This document shows, one piece after another, positions 27,507 to 37,210 of a stretch of 64,000 bases of DNA. The notes under the pieces are model-generated. The model had not been told where the DNA came from. It was given only the letters and a program-made list of their open reading frames with translations, and ran no database searches. Numbering within the stretch: the stretch's first letter is position 1; each line of letters starts with the position of its first letter. This DNA is from an uncultured Halomonas sp. (lineage in GTDB: Bacteria; Pseudomonadota; Gammaproteobacteria; Pseudomonadales; Halomonadaceae), in assembly GCF_947490095.1 (NCBI RefSeq), contig NZ_CANLFS010000001.1:1-64000 (forward strand). The letters run 5' to 3'. Both the position numbers and the translations under genes were made by a program.

Positions 27507-28580
27507 TCAGGACTCCCGTGTCTCGAAGTCGATGCGGGGATCGACCCATACATAGGTGAGATCGGAGATCAGCTTGAGCAGCAGGCCGATCAGGGTATAC
27601 AGGTAGAGGGTGCCGAAGATCACCGGATAATCCCGCTGCATCACCGCCTCGAAGCCGAGCAGCCCCAGGCCCTCCAGGGAGAAGATCACCTCGATCAGCA
27701 GCGACCCGGTGAAAAATATGGTGATCAGGGCGCCGGGCAGCCCGGCGATGATGATCAGCATGGCGTTACGGAAGACGTGGCCGTAGAGCACGCCCCGGTC
27801 GCTGGCGCCCTTGGCCCGGGCGGTCAGCACATACTGCTTGTGGACCTCGTCCAGGAAGCTGTTCTTGGTGAGCATGGTGAGGGTGGCGAAGCTGCCGATG
27901 GTCATGGCGATGACCGGCAGGGTGATATGCCAGAGGTAGTCCTTGGCCTTGCCCCAGGACGAGAGGTCGTCGAAATTCGGGGAGGTGAGCCCGCGCAGCG
28001 GGAAGAGGTCCCAGTAGCTGCCGCCGGCGAACAGCACGACCAGCAGGATGGCGAACAGGAAACCGGGAATGGCGTAGCCGACGATCACCAGCCCCGAGGT
28101 CCAGACATCGAAGCGCGAGCCGTGGTGCAGCGCCTTGCGTATCCCCAGGGGAATGGAGATGAGATAGACCAGCAGGGTGGTCCATAGCCCGAGCGATACC
28201 GACACCGGCAGGCGCTCGATCATCAGCTCGATGACCGGTCGGTCGCGGAAGAAGCTCGTGCCGAAGTCGAAGGTGGCGTAGTCGGCCAGCATGCCGATGA
28301 AGCGCTCGTGGGCCGGCTGGTCGAAGCCGAACTGGGCCTCGAGCTGTTCGATGAAGCGCGGGTCGATGCCCCGGGCGCCGCGGGACTCATCCTGGACCAC
28401 CACCTCGCCGCCGCCGGTATCGAGGCGGGTGCTGGACATGCTGTCGACCCCCTCGAAGCGGGCCAGCATCTGGTCGATGGGCCCGCCGGGGGCGGCCTGC
28501 ACGATGATGAAGTTGAGCAGCATGATGCCCAGCAGGGTGGGGATCATCAGCAGCAGGCGACGCAGGACATAGCGGCTCAT
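27507..28580 (-). CDS. yejB: Peptide ABC transporter permease YejB
   Basis: Inner-membrane permease of 357 residues (E. coli 364). It starts with the DppB-type segment [19 protein letters not shown] and has six predicted helices with a long first periplasmic loop. ATPase-contact loop [20 protein letters not shown] is near residue 260. The ATG at 28580 overlaps the yejA stop codon by four bases. A longer frame to 28631 lies entirely in yejA and is rejected. Confidence 0.94.
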   Translation of the reverse strand: MSRYVLRRLLLMIPTLLGIMLLNFIIVQAAPGGPIDQMLARFEGVDSMSSTRLDTGGGEVVVQDESRGARGIDPRFIEQLEAQFGFDQPAHERFIGMLADYATFDFGTSFFRDRPVIELMIERLPVSVSLGLWTTLLVYLISIPLGIRKALHHGSRFDVWTSGLVIVGYAIPGFLFAILLVVLFAGGSYWDLFPLRGLTSPNFDDLSSWGKAKDYLWHITLPVIAMTIGSFATLTMLTKNSFLDEVHKQYVLTARAKGASDRGVLYGHVFRNAMLIIIAGLPGALITIFFTGSLLIEVIFSLEGLGLLGFEAVMQRDYPVIFGTLYLYTLIGLLLKLISDLTYVWVDPRIDFETRES

Positions 28581-30466
28581 GATTGAGGGTCTCCCTGTTC
28601 GAGGCGCGCGGCGCGCTCGGGGTCCACCCACCAGGCGTCGAGATCTCGGCCGTAGGCGGGCCCCGGTTCCGGCCAGCCGAACTTGTCCCAGACCGCCACC
28701 CGGGTCTCGCCGGAGTGATAGTGGGGGATCACGATGGCGCGATGGCGCAGCACCCGATCCAGGGCCCGGGCCAGGGTGTTGAGGGTCGCGCGGCTATCGG
28801 CGCGAATCAGCTGCTCGACGAGGTCATCCACCACCGGGTCGGCCAGCCCCATGAGGTTGCGGCTCTGGGGCGTCTCGGCGTACTCGCTGGTCCAGAACTC
28901 GCGCTGTTCGTTGCCCGGGTTGTTGGACTGGGGGAACTGGCCGACCACCATGTCGAAGTCGAAGCCGCGCAGCCGGTTCAGGTACTGGTTGATATCGACG
29001 ATGCGGATGGTGCCCTTGATGCCCAGGCGCGCCATGTTGCGCAGCATGGGCTGGACCACCCGTTCCAGGCCGCTGTCGTAGAGCAGCACCTCGAGTTCCA
29101 GGGGCTCGCCGGTCTCGGCGTCGACCAGGCCGCCATCGCGGACTTCAAGGCCGGCCTCCCGGAGCAGGGAGAGGGCCAGGCGCAGCCGCTCGCGCAGCGC
29201 CTGGGGGTGGTCCATGGGCAGCGGCTCATCGAAGACGTCATCGGGCAACTGGTCGCGCCAGGGGGCCAGCACCGCCAGCTCGGCGTCGCTGGGCAGCCCC
29301 GTGGCGGCCATCTCGGAGTTCTGGAAGAAGCTGCGGGTGCGCCGATAGGCGTCGTAGAAGATATTGGCGTTGAGCCAGGGAAAGTCGAAGGTCAGCGCCA
29401 GGGCCTCGCGGACGCGGGGGTCCTGGAACTTATCCTGGCGCAGGTTGAAGATGAAGGCCTGCATCGGCGCGGGCTGGCCGTCGGGTATGCTCAGCTTCCT
29501 GACCCGGCCCGCCTCGACGGCCGGAAAGTCATAGCCGGTGGCCCAGGTGGCGGCGCGGGCATCGATGCGATAGTCCAGCACCCCGGCCTTGAAGGCCTCC
29601 CAGGCGATGTCCCGGTCGCGGTAGTAGTCATGGACCAGGCGGTCGATGTTGTGGCGCCCGCGGTTGACTCCCAGGTCCTGGCCCCAGTAGTCCGCCACGC
29701 GCGTATAGACGATGCGCCGGCCCGGGTCGACCTCGGCGATGCGATAGGGGCCGGAGCCGGGATGTGCTTCCAGGGTCGGCGAGGTGAAGTCGCGGCCGGC
29801 CCAGTAGTGCTCGGGCAGAATCGGCAGTTGGCCGACGATCAGCGGCAGTTCCCGGGAATGGGTGGCGGCGAAGGTGAAGCGCACCGTGTCCTCGTCCAGG
29901 GCGGTGACGCTCTCCACGTCGGCGTAGTAGGCGCCGTAGAAGGGGTTGCCCTGCTCGGTGAGCAGCTCGAAGCTGAAGACCACGTCGTCGGCGGTCAGGG
30001 GCTCGCCATCGTGGAAGCGCGCCTCGGGGCGCAGGTCGAACTCGATCCATTCCCGGTCCGGGTCCAGCCGAATGCCCTGGGCCAGCAGGCCATAGAGCGA
30101 GAAGGGCTCGTCGGGATTGCCCTCCAGCAGGGTGTCATAGATGCGCGATACCCCGGCCGCCGGCGTGCCGCGGATGATAAAGGGGTTGGTCGAGTCGAAG
30201 CTGCCGCCCACGGCCGCCTGGGCCAGCTCGCCGCCCTTAGGCGCTTCGGGATTGACGTAGGGGAAGTGGTCGAAGCCGGCGGGGAGTTCGGGCTCGCCGT
30301 AGAGGGACAGGCCATGCACGGTGGCCGGGGCGTCGGGGCGCGGCTCCGCCGGGTCGGACGCCGGCCGGGCATCAACCGGGGGCGCGAAGGGGCCGAACAG
30401 GACGAGCAGCGTGATGAGCGAGGCGGCGGTGCGCCGGCGCGAAGGTAGAGACATTCTGACAGGCAT
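28577..30466 (-). CDS. yejA: Extracellular solute-binding protein YejA
   Basis: Family 5 periplasmic binding protein of 629 residues for the Yej importer. A signal peptide (to about residue 33, PPVDA) precedes [18 protein letters not shown] near residue 70 and [11 protein letters not shown] near 93, the typical YejA opening. Substrates are probably oligopeptides; E. coli YejABEF takes up microcin C. It is the first gene of yejABEF. Start at ATG 30466 or, four codons on, 30454; GGGA lies seven bases upstream of the first. A perfect 8-bp GC hairpin at 30490-30509 lies just upstream. Confidence 0.93.
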   Translation of the reverse strand: MPVRMSLPSRRRTAASLITLLVLFGPFAPPVDARPASDPAEPRPDAPATVHGLSLYGEPELPAGFDHFPYVNPEAPKGGELAQAAVGGSFDSTNPFIIRGTPAAGVSRIYDTLLEGNPDEPFSLYGLLAQGIRLDPDREWIEFDLRPEARFHDGEPLTADDVVFSFELLTEQGNPFYGAYYADVESVTALDEDTVRFTFAATHSRELPLIVGQLPILPEHYWAGRDFTSPTLEAHPGSGPYRIAEVDPGRRIVYTRVADYWGQDLGVNRGRHNIDRLVHDYYRDRDIAWEAFKAGVLDYRIDARAATWATGYDFPAVEAGRVRKLSIPDGQPAPMQAFIFNLRQDKFQDPRVREALALTFDFPWLNANIFYDAYRRTRSFFQNSEMAATGLPSDAELAVLAPWRDQLPDDVFDEPLPMDHPQALRERLRLALSLLREAGLEVRDGGLVDAETGEPLELEVLLYDSGLERVVQPMLRNMARLGIKGTIRIVDINQYLNRLRGFDFDMVVGQFPQSNNPGNEQREFWTSEYAETPQSRNLMGLADPVVDDLVEQLIRADSRATLNTLARALDRVLRHRAIVIPHYHSGETRVAVWDKFGWPEPGPAYGRDLDAWWVDPERAARLEQGDPQS

Positions 30467-30489
30467 CCTGACATCCCGTGTCGACGGTC

Positions 30490-30509
30490 ACGCCGGCTGG
30501 CGCCGGCGT
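30490..30509 (-). terminator. GC hairpin between mltD and yejA
   Basis: ACGCCGGC, a four-base loop, then GCCGGCGT forms a perfect 8-bp stem in the gap between mltD and yejA, both on the minus strand. There is no T run after it, so it may be an imperfect terminator of mltD transcription or a leader hairpin for yejA. Confidence 0.35.
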
Positions 30510-30563
30510 CGTTGCCTGATAAGGTGTCAGCCTCGAGCGTGAAAGGCAATACTCCTGCCGCGC

Positions 30564-31754
30564 TTAGCGCGAGGCGAGGCGGCGGGTGGGCAGCTCCAGC
30601 GTCTGCCCCGGGCGAATCAGGTTGCCCGAGAGGCCATTGGCCCGGCGTAGCTCGCCGACGCTGATGCCCTGGTAGGCGGCGATCTCGGCCAGGGTGTCGC
30701 CGCGGCGCACCAGGTACTGAGAGTCCTGGGCGGCACTCGGCGTCGTGGGGGCCTCGAGGCTTGCCAGCATGGCATCGGCGCGCTCGGCCGGCACCAGCAG
30801 CACGCGGTCATTGCCGGGCCGGATGGCGCCGCCGGTCACCCCGGGATTGAGGGTGGCGATGGTGCCCGGAGAGACGCCGGCGAGGCGGGCGGCCTCGTCG
30901 AGACGCAGCGGGCGCTCCACGGGGATCTTGGCGAAGGCCGGGGCCTCCTCGATCTCGGGGAGGGCGACGTCATAGTGCTCCGGGTCGTCGATGATCGCGG
31001 CGATGGCCTTGAGCTTGGGCACGTAGTTCATGGTCTCCCGCGGCAGCGAGAGGCTCCAGTAGTCGCCGCCCTTGCCCTGGGCGAGCGCCCGGCGGCGCGC
31101 CTTGTTGACGGTGCCCGCGCCGGCGTTGTAGGCCGCCAGGGAGAGCTCGAGGTCGCCTTTGTACCATTGATCGGCCTGGTACTCGATATAGTCGAGGGCA
31201 GCATAGGTGGAGGCCACCACATCCAGGCGTCCGTCGTAGCCGCGCTGCCGGCTCAGCCCCAGGGAATCGCCGGTGCGGGGCATGAACTGCCACAGGCCGG
31301 CGGCGCCGCGATGGGAGCGGGCGCTGGGATCGAAGGAGCTCTCGATGAAGGGGATCAGGGCGATCTCGCCGGGCAGGCCCCGCTCCTCCACCTTCTGGGT
31401 GATCCAGGCGAGCCAGGGCCGGGCGCGCTCGGTGATCTCGGCGATATTGTGGGGCGACTGGCGATAATGATCGATCCAGGCCTGCACGCGCGGCTCATGG
31501 GCCTCGTCCTGCCACTGGAAGCTGTCGCGCAGCCGGCTCCAGGCATCACGGCTTTCCAGCGCCAGGTCGTTCCAGAAGTGTCGGGTCGCCTGATGCGGGC
31601 GGGCCGTCAGGGCGTCGGGCTGGCCGCCGCGAAGCGTGACATGGTGGTCGAGGGAGGCGGCCTGAAGCTGAGTGCCGGCCGTCATCAGGGCCCCGAGCAG
31701 GGTGGCGCTGCTGGCGAAGCCGAGAAGCCTGCGACGCGTGGTGTAGTAGGTCAT
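30564..31754 (-). CDS. mltD: Membrane-bound lytic murein transglycosylase D with LysM
   Basis: Peptidoglycan-cleaving enzyme of 396 residues. A signal sequence (about 1-32) is followed by an SLT domain with the catalytic glutamate in IPFIESSFDPSA near residue 140, GLWQFMPRTG and SLAAYNAGAGTVNK. C-terminal LysM domains bind glycan: one clear (YLVRRGDTLAEIA, about 347-390) and one weaker before it (about 285-325). It lacks an obvious lipobox Cys, so it may be soluble or anchored by the hydrophobic N terminus. MltD beside gloB is the gammaproteobacterial norm. Gene order on the minus strand is gloB, mltD, then yejABEF after 97 bases. Confidence 0.9.
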   Translation of the reverse strand: MTYYTTRRRLLGFASSATLLGALMTAGTQLQAASLDHHVTLRGGQPDALTARPHQATRHFWNDLALESRDAWSRLRDSFQWQDEAHEPRVQAWIDHYRQSPHNIAEITERARPWLAWITQKVEERGLPGEIALIPFIESSFDPSARSHRGAAGLWQFMPRTGDSLGLSRQRGYDGRLDVVASTYAALDYIEYQADQWYKGDLELSLAAYNAGAGTVNKARRRALAQGKGGDYWSLSLPRETMNYVPKLKAIAAIIDDPEHYDVALPEIEEAPAFAKIPVERPLRLDEAARLAGVSPGTIATLNPGVTGGAIRPGNDRVLLVPAERADAMLASLEAPTTPSAAQDSQYLVRRGDTLAEIAAYQGISVGELRRANGLSGNLIRPGQTLELPTRRLASR

Positions 31755-31827
31755 CCGGTCATGTTCCTTCGGGGTACGTCGAGGCCCTCGGCATGGCCGA
31801 GGGCCGTCAGGCGTCTAAGGGGCGTGT

Positions 31828-32595
31828 TCAGAAGTTATCCTTCCAGGCGCGCAGGGTGGCGAACGTCGCCTCGTCGCTGTCGACGTCACCGTGTGCCGAG
31901 CCGGTTTGACGCACGCCGGCATCCGCCGTGCGCAGGAAGGGATTGATGCGTTTCTCACGGGCCATGGAGGTGGGCAGCGTCGGGCGCTCGAGCGCCCGGG
32001 CACGCTGACACTCGTGCATGGCCTGGGCCACATCCGGATTGTGGGGGTCGGCGGCCTGCGCGAAGCGCAGGTTGGCTTCGGTGTATTCGTGGGCGGCGAA
32101 GACCAGGGTGTCGTCGGGCAGCGCGGCCAGCTTCTGCAGCGAAGCGTGCATCTGTGCCGGGCTACCTTCGAAGAGGCGGCCACAGCCGGCGCTGAACAGG
32201 GCGTCGCCGCCGAACAGCAGCGGCGGAATGCCGGCGGTGAAGAAGGCGATATGATCCAGGGTGTGGCCGGGCACGGCGATGACCTCGAACAGCCGGCCCA
32301 TGACGCGCATCTCGTCGCCTTCGGTGACCGGGGTGTCGATGCCGTCGATGGCCGGGTTGTCGGGTCCTATCACCCGGGGGGCGTAGCGCTTGATGAGCTC
32401 GGCCAGCCCGCCGGTGTGGTCCGGGTGGTGGTGGGTGATCATCACCGTCGAGAGAGACAGCGACTCACGCTCGAGCAGCTCGATGACCGGGGCGGCATCG
32501 CCGGGGTCCACCACACAGACATCGGGGGTCGTGTCCTGACGCAGAAGCCAGATATAGTTATCGCTAAACGCGGGAATCGGTGTCACGCTCAACAT
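31828..32595 (-). CDS. gloB: Hydroxyacylglutathione hydrolase (glyoxalase II)
   Basis: Metallo-beta-lactamase-fold enzyme that hydrolyses S-lactoylglutathione to lactate and glutathione, the second step of methylglyoxal detoxification. The dimetal motif THHHPDHTGG lies near residue 55, with VPGHTLDHIAF and FGGDALFSAGCGR further on, and the C-terminal REKRINPFLR matches GloB. I chose ATG 32595, giving 255 residues with IPAFSDNYIWLL near the N terminus as in E. coli and AGGA ten bases upstream. ATG 32619 is possible; an open frame to 32931 only shadows yafS. Divergent from yafS. Confidence 0.94.
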   Translation of the reverse strand: MLSVTPIPAFSDNYIWLLRQDTTPDVCVVDPGDAAPVIELLERESLSLSTVMITHHHPDHTGGLAELIKRYAPRVIGPDNPAIDGIDTPVTEGDEMRVMGRLFEVIAVPGHTLDHIAFFTAGIPPLLFGGDALFSAGCGRLFEGSPAQMHASLQKLAALPDDTLVFAAHEYTEANLRFAQAADPHNPDVAQAMHECQRARALERPTLPTSMAREKRINPFLRTADAGVRQTGSAHGDVDSDEATFATLRAWKDNF

Positions 32596-32663
32596 GGGCT
32601 GAGTGTCCTGAGTGGGCATGAACGGTTCGCAAAATTCAGCCAATATGAAGAGTAGGGAAAGGC

Positions 32664-33446
32664 ATGTCAACCGAGTCCGACGCCCCGCGCCTCGCCGATC
32701 TGGTGCATGAAGGGCGGCAGTTCTGGGCCACGCCGACCGGCGCCGCGGTGCGCCGGGCCGAGCGCGCCTGCCTGGGGCCGGCCTGCGAGCGGCTGTTCGG
32801 GGTGCATAGCCTGGAGCTGGGGTTCGGCAACCTGCTGGCCGACATGTGCCCCATACGCCACGCCATGGGCTGGGCCCCCGACCGCGAGCCGGCGCAGGAC
32901 GCCGCCACGCTGATCTGTTCCCCCGAGGCACTGCCGCTTCCCGACGACAGCCTCAGCCTGGTGGTCGTGCATCATCTGCTCGAGGTGGCGCCCGACCCCC
33001 ACCATATGTTGCAGGAGGCGGCCCGGGTCACCGCCGATGAGGGGCGCCTGATCGTGTTCGGCTGGATGCCGTGGTCTGCCGGTGCCCTGGGGCGCCTGGC
33101 GCCGGGGAGGCGCCAACGGCTGCCCTGGCGGGGCCAGTGGCGAAGCCCCGGCCGGCTGCGGGACTGGCTGGCGTTTGTCGACTTTCAGGTCGAACGGGTA
33201 GACTACTGCGCCTTTCGCCTGCCCGGCCGGCCGGCGCGCAATGCCCTGTTCGAGACCCTGGGGCGGCGCTATAACCTGCCGCTGGGCGACAGCTACATGA
33301 TCCAGGCGTGCCGCCGTCCGCAGCTGCTCAAGAGCCGCGACACCCGGCTGCGCTTTACCAGCCCCCTGGGGGGGGCGGCGCTTCCCGCCGCCCGCCTGGG
33401 CGCCGGGCCCGTAGCTCCCCCAAGAGAAGAGGATGACAGAGATTGA
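32664..33446 (+). CDS. yafS: YafS-type SAM-dependent methyltransferase
   Basis: Methyltransferase-11-like protein of 260 residues. The N-terminal half resembles a Rossmann fold with [12 protein letters not shown] near residue 55 and [19 protein letters not shown] near 90, where the acidic-loop and motif-4 positions of class I methyltransferases fall. The substrate is unknown. The gene sits between gloB and rnhA, as in E. coli and many gammaproteobacteria. The ATG at 32664 has AGGGAAAGG upstream. Its TGA overlaps the rnhA start codon. Confidence 0.85.
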   Translation: MSTESDAPRLADLVHEGRQFWATPTGAAVRRAERACLGPACERLFGVHSLELGFGNLLADMCPIRHAMGWAPDREPAQDAATLICSPEALPLPDDSLSLVVVHHLLEVAPDPHHMLQEAARVTADEGRLIVFGWMPWSAGALGRLAPGRRQRLPWRGQWRSPGRLRDWLAFVDFQVERVDYCAFRLPGRPARNALFETLGRRYNLPLGDSYMIQACRRPQLLKSRDTRLRFTSPLGGAALPAARLGAGPVAPPREEDDRD

Positions 33447-33910
33447 GTGATTCAGACCCCGGCGACGTCCCCGCTGTCACTATTTACACCGATGGTGCCT
33501 GCCGCGGCAATCCGGGCCCGGGCGGCTGGGGGGCGCTGCTGATCAGCGGGCCCCACGAGAAGCCGCTGAACGGCTATGAGGCGCGCACCACCAATAACCG
33601 CATGGAACTGATGGCGGCGATCATGGCGCTTCGCGAGCTCAAGCAGCCCTGCCGCGTGGCGCTGTGGACCGACTCCGAGTATCTGCGGCGCGGCATCACC
33701 GAGTGGATCCATGGCTGGATCAAGCGGGGCTGGAAGACCGCCGGCCGCCAGCCGGTCAAGAACGCCGAGCTATGGCGGGAGCTGCTCGAGGAGACCCATC
33801 GCCATGAGATCGACTGGCACTGGGTCAAGGGCCACAGCGGCCATCCGGGCAACGAGCGCGCCGATGAGCTCGCCAACGAAGCCATCGATAATCACCGTCA
33901 CCAGGCCTGA
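33443..33910 (+). CDS. rnhA: Ribonuclease HI
   Basis: Endonuclease that cuts the RNA strand of RNA-DNA hybrids, clearing R-loops and primer remnants. It has 155 residues. The catalytic carboxylates are D in [13 protein letters not shown] in NNRMELMA, D in LWTDSEYL and D in [11 protein letters not shown], plus the loop histidine in [10 protein letters not shown]. The only start fitting the N terminus is TTG at 33443, in the sequence TTGA shared with the yafS stop codon, with AGAGGA upstream; the ATG at 33432 is out of frame. TTG plus coupling suggests modest expression. Confidence 0.95.
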   Translation: MSDSDPGDVPAVTIYTDGACRGNPGPGGWGALLISGPHEKPLNGYEARTTNNRMELMAAIMALRELKQPCRVALWTDSEYLRRGITEWIHGWIKRGWKTAGRQPVKNAELWRELLEETHRHEIDWHWVKGHSGHPGNERADELANEAIDNHRHQA

Positions 33911-33921
33911 GAGGGATAGAG

Positions 33922-34662
33922 ATGCGTCAGATTGTTCTGGATACCGAGACCACCGGCATCGATCACAAGGACGGCCATCGCCTGATCGAGATCGGGGCGG
34001 TGGAGATGGTGAACCGCCGGCTGACCGGGCGCACCTATCACCAGTTCATCAACCCCCAGCGCGAGATCGAGGAAGAGGCCATCTCGATCCACGGCATTAC
34101 CAATGAGCGGGTCGCCGAGGAGCCGCTGTTCGCGGAGGTCGCGGATGCGTTCTGGGCCTTTATCGAGGGGGCCGAGCTGGTCATCCATAATGCCCCCTTC
34201 GACGTGGGCTTCATCGACCATGAGCTGGCGATGCTCAACGGCGCGCGTAGCGAGCCTCCGCTGGGCCCGGTGGCCGAGCATTGCCGGGTCCTCGATACCC
34301 TGCAGCTGGCGCGGGACAAGCACCCGGGGCAGCGCAACAACCTGGATGCGCTGTGCAAGCGCTACGAGATCGACAACGGCCACCGGGTGCTCCACGGCGC
34401 CCTGCTGGACGCCGAGATCCTCGCCGAGGTCTATCTGGCGATGACCGGGGGCCAGACGGCGCTGCTGCTCGATGCCTCGATGACCGCGGAAGGCGGCAGG
34501 CGAGCGGGCATCCAGCGCCGCCCGGTAACGGTGGCAGACGGCGCGCTGAGTGTATCGACACCCAGCGACCCGGAGCTGGCGGCGCACCGCCGGAAGCTGG
34601 CGCAGATCCGCGAGAAGGCGGGGGAGTGCCTGTGGGATACCGTCGACGGGATCCCGCACTGA
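33922..34662 (+). CDS. dnaQ: DNA polymerase III epsilon subunit (proofreading exonuclease)
   Basis: 3'-5' exonuclease of the replicative polymerase, 246 residues. Exo I motif LDTETTGID near residue 7, Exo II HNAPFDVGFID near 92 and Exo III HGALLDAEILAEVY near 157 are intact. The C-terminal segment (from about 190) that binds the alpha subunit is present, ending in GECLWDTV. ATG 33922 follows AGAGGGAT. It lies 11 bases after rnhA, on the same strand; in E. coli the two are divergent. Its stop overlaps the nudC start by one base. Confidence 0.95.
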   Translation: MRQIVLDTETTGIDHKDGHRLIEIGAVEMVNRRLTGRTYHQFINPQREIEEEAISIHGITNERVAEEPLFAEVADAFWAFIEGAELVIHNAPFDVGFIDHELAMLNGARSEPPLGPVAEHCRVLDTLQLARDKHPGQRNNLDALCKRYEIDNGHRVLHGALLDAEILAEVYLAMTGGQTALLLDASMTAEGGRRAGIQRRPVTVADGALSVSTPSDPELAAHRRKLAQIREKAGECLWDTVDGIPH

Positions 34663-35432
34663 TGCTGCGTCGTGAGCTGCCCCGGGGCGCGCAGGAGGGG
34701 CACGTGATTCGCCTGGCCGAAGGCCGCCTCGCCCCGGCGCCCGATGGCGGGGTGTTGCAGCCGGTGATGCCCTGGACGGCGGAGATGCAGCCCCTGGGCT
34801 ACTGGCACGAGGTGCCCCTGGCGCTCTCCCTCGAGGCGAAGGCGGGTGAGGACTGGCCCGCCGGCCGGGAATGGCTGGCGCGGCTGCCCGAGTCGCTCTT
34901 CCCGCTGGTGTCCACGGCCCTTCAGGTGGGGGCCTGGCTGCGCAACCACCGTTTCTGTGGGCGCTGCGGGGCGCCGGCCGAGCGCCTCGATGCCGAGTTT
35001 GCGATGCACTGCCGGGCCTGTGGGCACCGCAACTATCCGCGCATCTCGCCCTGCATCATCACCCTGGTGACCCATGGAGACGCCTTGCTGCTGGCGCGTA
35101 GCCCGCGTTTTCCGCCGCGGCGCTATTCGACCCTGGCCGGTTTCATCGAGCCCGGGGAGTCGTCGGAGGAGGCCGTGCGGCGCGAGATCTTCGAGGAGGT
35201 GGGGCTGACGGTGGGGCGCATTCGCTACTTCCGCAGCCAGGCCTGGCCCTTCCCCCATGCGTTGATGCTGGGGTACTTCGCCGAGGCCGCCAGCCGGCGC
35301 ATCCGCATCGATGGTGTGGAGATCGCCGATGCCGCCTGGTTTTCCCCCCGGAAGCTGCCCCAGCTGCCGCCGCTGTATTCGATATCCCGGGCGCTTATCG
35401 AGACCCATCTGGCGGAAGTCGCGGCGCGCTAG
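34662..35432 (+). CDS. nudC: NAD+ diphosphatase NudC
   Basis: Nudix enzyme of 256 residues that hydrolyses NAD(H) and removes NAD caps from RNA. It has a four-cysteine zinc ribbon (CGRCG near 102, CRACG near 120), the Nudix box GFIEPGESSEEAVRREIFEE near residue 161, and the downstream family motif SQAWPFPHALMLGY, close to the SQPWPFPxS signature; here Ala replaces the first Pro and Ala-Leu replaces the usual Ser. The ATG at 34662 shares one base with the dnaQ stop. The last gene of the yafS-rnhA-dnaQ-nudC run. Confidence 0.9.
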   Translation: MLRRELPRGAQEGHVIRLAEGRLAPAPDGGVLQPVMPWTAEMQPLGYWHEVPLALSLEAKAGEDWPAGREWLARLPESLFPLVSTALQVGAWLRNHRFCGRCGAPAERLDAEFAMHCRACGHRNYPRISPCIITLVTHGDALLLARSPRFPPRRYSTLAGFIEPGESSEEAVRREIFEEVGLTVGRIRYFRSQAWPFPHALMLGYFAEAASRRIRIDGVEIADAAWFSPRKLPQLPPLYSISRALIETHLAEVAAR

Positions 35433-35482
35433 GCCTGTCCGCCCTGGGCGGGTCCGGCAACAAGCTCGGCAAGGGGCTAGCC

Positions 35483-35647
35483 CGGGGCTGATCTGGCGGC
35501 GGGCTAAAGCCAGGGCTATCGCCATGATCGGAACCAGGGGCGCTGGGGATAAGCCGAAGAGGAGGTCCTACGCCAGGGACGGCGTCGGTAGCGTACAGGG
35601 AAGTATTCACAGCGCCTCCTCGCAGGCTTGTCGCCAGATCAGCCCCG
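35483..35647. repeat. MITE-like repeat, copy 2, with terminal inverted repeats
   Basis: A 165-base element bounded by the perfect 16-bp inverted repeat CGGGGCTGATCTGGCG (35483-35498) and CGCCAGATCAGCCCCG (35632-35647). Read on the minus strand it carries the same internal blocks as copy 1 near 17734, including the ACTTCCCTGTACGCTACCGA block. It has no coding capacity and fills the gap between convergent nudC and the SCP2-fold gene. Confidence 0.88.
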
Positions 35648-35715
35648 AGCTACGAAGCTCCAGACTCTAAGCGATAGCCCGCCCTGTCCCGTCAGCCTGG
35701 GGCAGGGCGCCGCGG

Positions 35716-36027
35716 TTATTCGTTGGGGAAGAGGCTGGTCAGCTTGGTGGCCAGCATCACATTGCCGGTGGCCTTGATCTTGCCTGTCATGAAGGCGGTC
35801 ATGCCATTGATCTCGCCGGTCATCAATCCCTTGAAGGTGGCGGTGCTCATCGTCAGGGTGACGGAGGGGTCGTCATGCTCACCGGACTCAACGCTCAGCT
35901 CCTGATTCTGAATGACCAGGTAGTAGCTGTCGGCATCGTCGAAGTGGAACTGGAAGACGTCGTCCATGCCGCTGGCGGCTTGAGGATCGAATCGAGCGAC
36001 CAGGGTATCGAGGGTAGACTGGCTCAT
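35716..36027 (-). CDS. SCP2 sterol-binding-fold protein
   Basis: Small protein of 103 residues with the SCP2 fold signature: DPSVTLTMSTATFKGLMTGE near residue 55, followed by GMTAFMTGKIKATGNVMLA. Members bind lipids or fatty acyl-CoA in a hydrophobic tunnel. Its length fits stand-alone SCP2 proteins. The ATG at 36027 has GGAGG upstream on the minus strand (AGGAGCCTCCC region). The role is unknown; nothing in the neighbourhood suggests a pathway. Confidence 0.85.
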   Translation of the reverse strand: MSQSTLDTLVARFDPQAASGMDDVFQFHFDDADSYYLVIQNQELSVESGEHDDPSVTLTMSTATFKGLMTGEINGMTAFMTGKIKATGNVMLATKLTSLFPNE

Positions 36028-36147
36028 GGGAGGCTCCTGCGAGGTTGGATGGTGGTGTCGGTGCAGTGAGCGTATTTTAAACAGTTGTTTAATTCAAGGG
36101 CCGAGGGGCGTTCGCCGTGACGGCCCGAGGCCGCAAGGGAGGCATCG

Positions 36148-37200
36148 ATGGGAGAGTGGCTGTCGGAGTTCGGGTTGTTTCTGGCTCAGCTGGTGAGCCT
36201 GGTGGTGATCGTCGGCCTGGGGGTGCTGGTGGTCGCCAGGCTGCGTGGCGAGATGGGAGCCGAGTCGCGACTCAAGATCGAGGAGCTTAACCGGGGGCGC
36301 AGCATCCGCAAGCGCCGCCTGCGCCTGGCGTCCAGCGAGCCGGGGGCCCGCAAGCGCATGGCCAAGGCCTTCCGCCGCGAGGACAAGGATCATGCCAAGG
36401 CCGGAAAGGCCGCCAAGGGCGAGGCGGAGGAGGCGCGCCGGGCCACCGCCTGGGTGCTCGACTTCCATGGCGATATCCGGGCCAGCGGTACCGAGCGCTT
36501 CGCCGAGGAGGTCTCGGCGGTGATCGCGGCCGCCGAGTCGGGCGATGAGGTCATCGTGCGCCTGGAGTCCGGCGGCGGGCTGGTGCATGCCTATGGCCTG
36601 GCGGCCGCCGAGCTCGACCGCTTGAGCGAGGCGGGGCTCACCACGACCGTCTGTGTCGACAAGGTGGCGGCCAGCGGCGGCTATCTCATGGCGTGTGGGG
36701 CCGACAGCGTGCGGGCGGCGCCCCTGGCGGTGCTGGGTTCCATCGGCGTGGTGGCCCAGATCCCCAATGTGCATCGCCTGCTCAAGCGCCATGATATCGA
36801 TGTCGAGGTGCTGACCGCCGGGCACTACAAGCGCACCCTGACGGTGCTGGGGGAAAACACCGAGGAGGGGCGCGAGAAGTTTCTCGATGACATGGAGAGG
36901 ACCCACGAACTGTTCAAGCGCCATGTGGCGAGCCGCCGCCCGGGGCTGGATATCGATGCCATTGCCACCGGCGAGACCTGGTATGGCAGCGAGGCCCTCG
37001 ACAAGGGGCTGGTGGATGCGCTGGGGACCAGCGAGGCCTATCTGGTGGCGCGCATGCAGGAGGCCCGGGTGGTCAGCGTCAAGCTGGAGCCGCCACGCCG
37101 GCTCGGCGAGCGACTGGGCCTGGCGGTTTCCACCGGTGTCGAGCGGGCCCTGCTGCGCGGGGCAGAGGTGCTCGATGCCAGCCGCTGGCAGAAGCGCTAG
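36148..37200 (+). CDS. sohB: Inner-membrane peptidase SohB
   Basis: Signal-peptide-peptidase-A-family serine protease of 350 residues (E. coli SohB 349). One N-terminal membrane helix (residues 9-30) is followed by a charged stretch and the protease domain. The catalytic serine is in VAASGGYLMAC near residue 179 and the lysine in HYKRTLTV near residue 231. It probably degrades signal peptides or misfolded periplasmic proteins. ATG 36148 follows GGGAGGC. It converges with an ArsR-family gene, their stops 10 bases apart. Confidence 0.92.
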   Translation: MGEWLSEFGLFLAQLVSLVVIVGLGVLVVARLRGEMGAESRLKIEELNRGRSIRKRRLRLASSEPGARKRMAKAFRREDKDHAKAGKAAKGEAEEARRATAWVLDFHGDIRASGTERFAEEVSAVIAAAESGDEVIVRLESGGGLVHAYGLAAAELDRLSEAGLTTTVCVDKVAASGGYLMACGADSVRAAPLAVLGSIGVVAQIPNVHRLLKRHDIDVEVLTAGHYKRTLTVLGENTEEGREKFLDDMERTHELFKRHVASRRPGLDIDAIATGETWYGSEALDKGLVDALGTSEAYLVARMQEARVVSVKLEPPRRLGERLGLAVSTGVERALLRGAEVLDASRWQKR

Positions 37201-37210
37201 CCGGGTCGGG

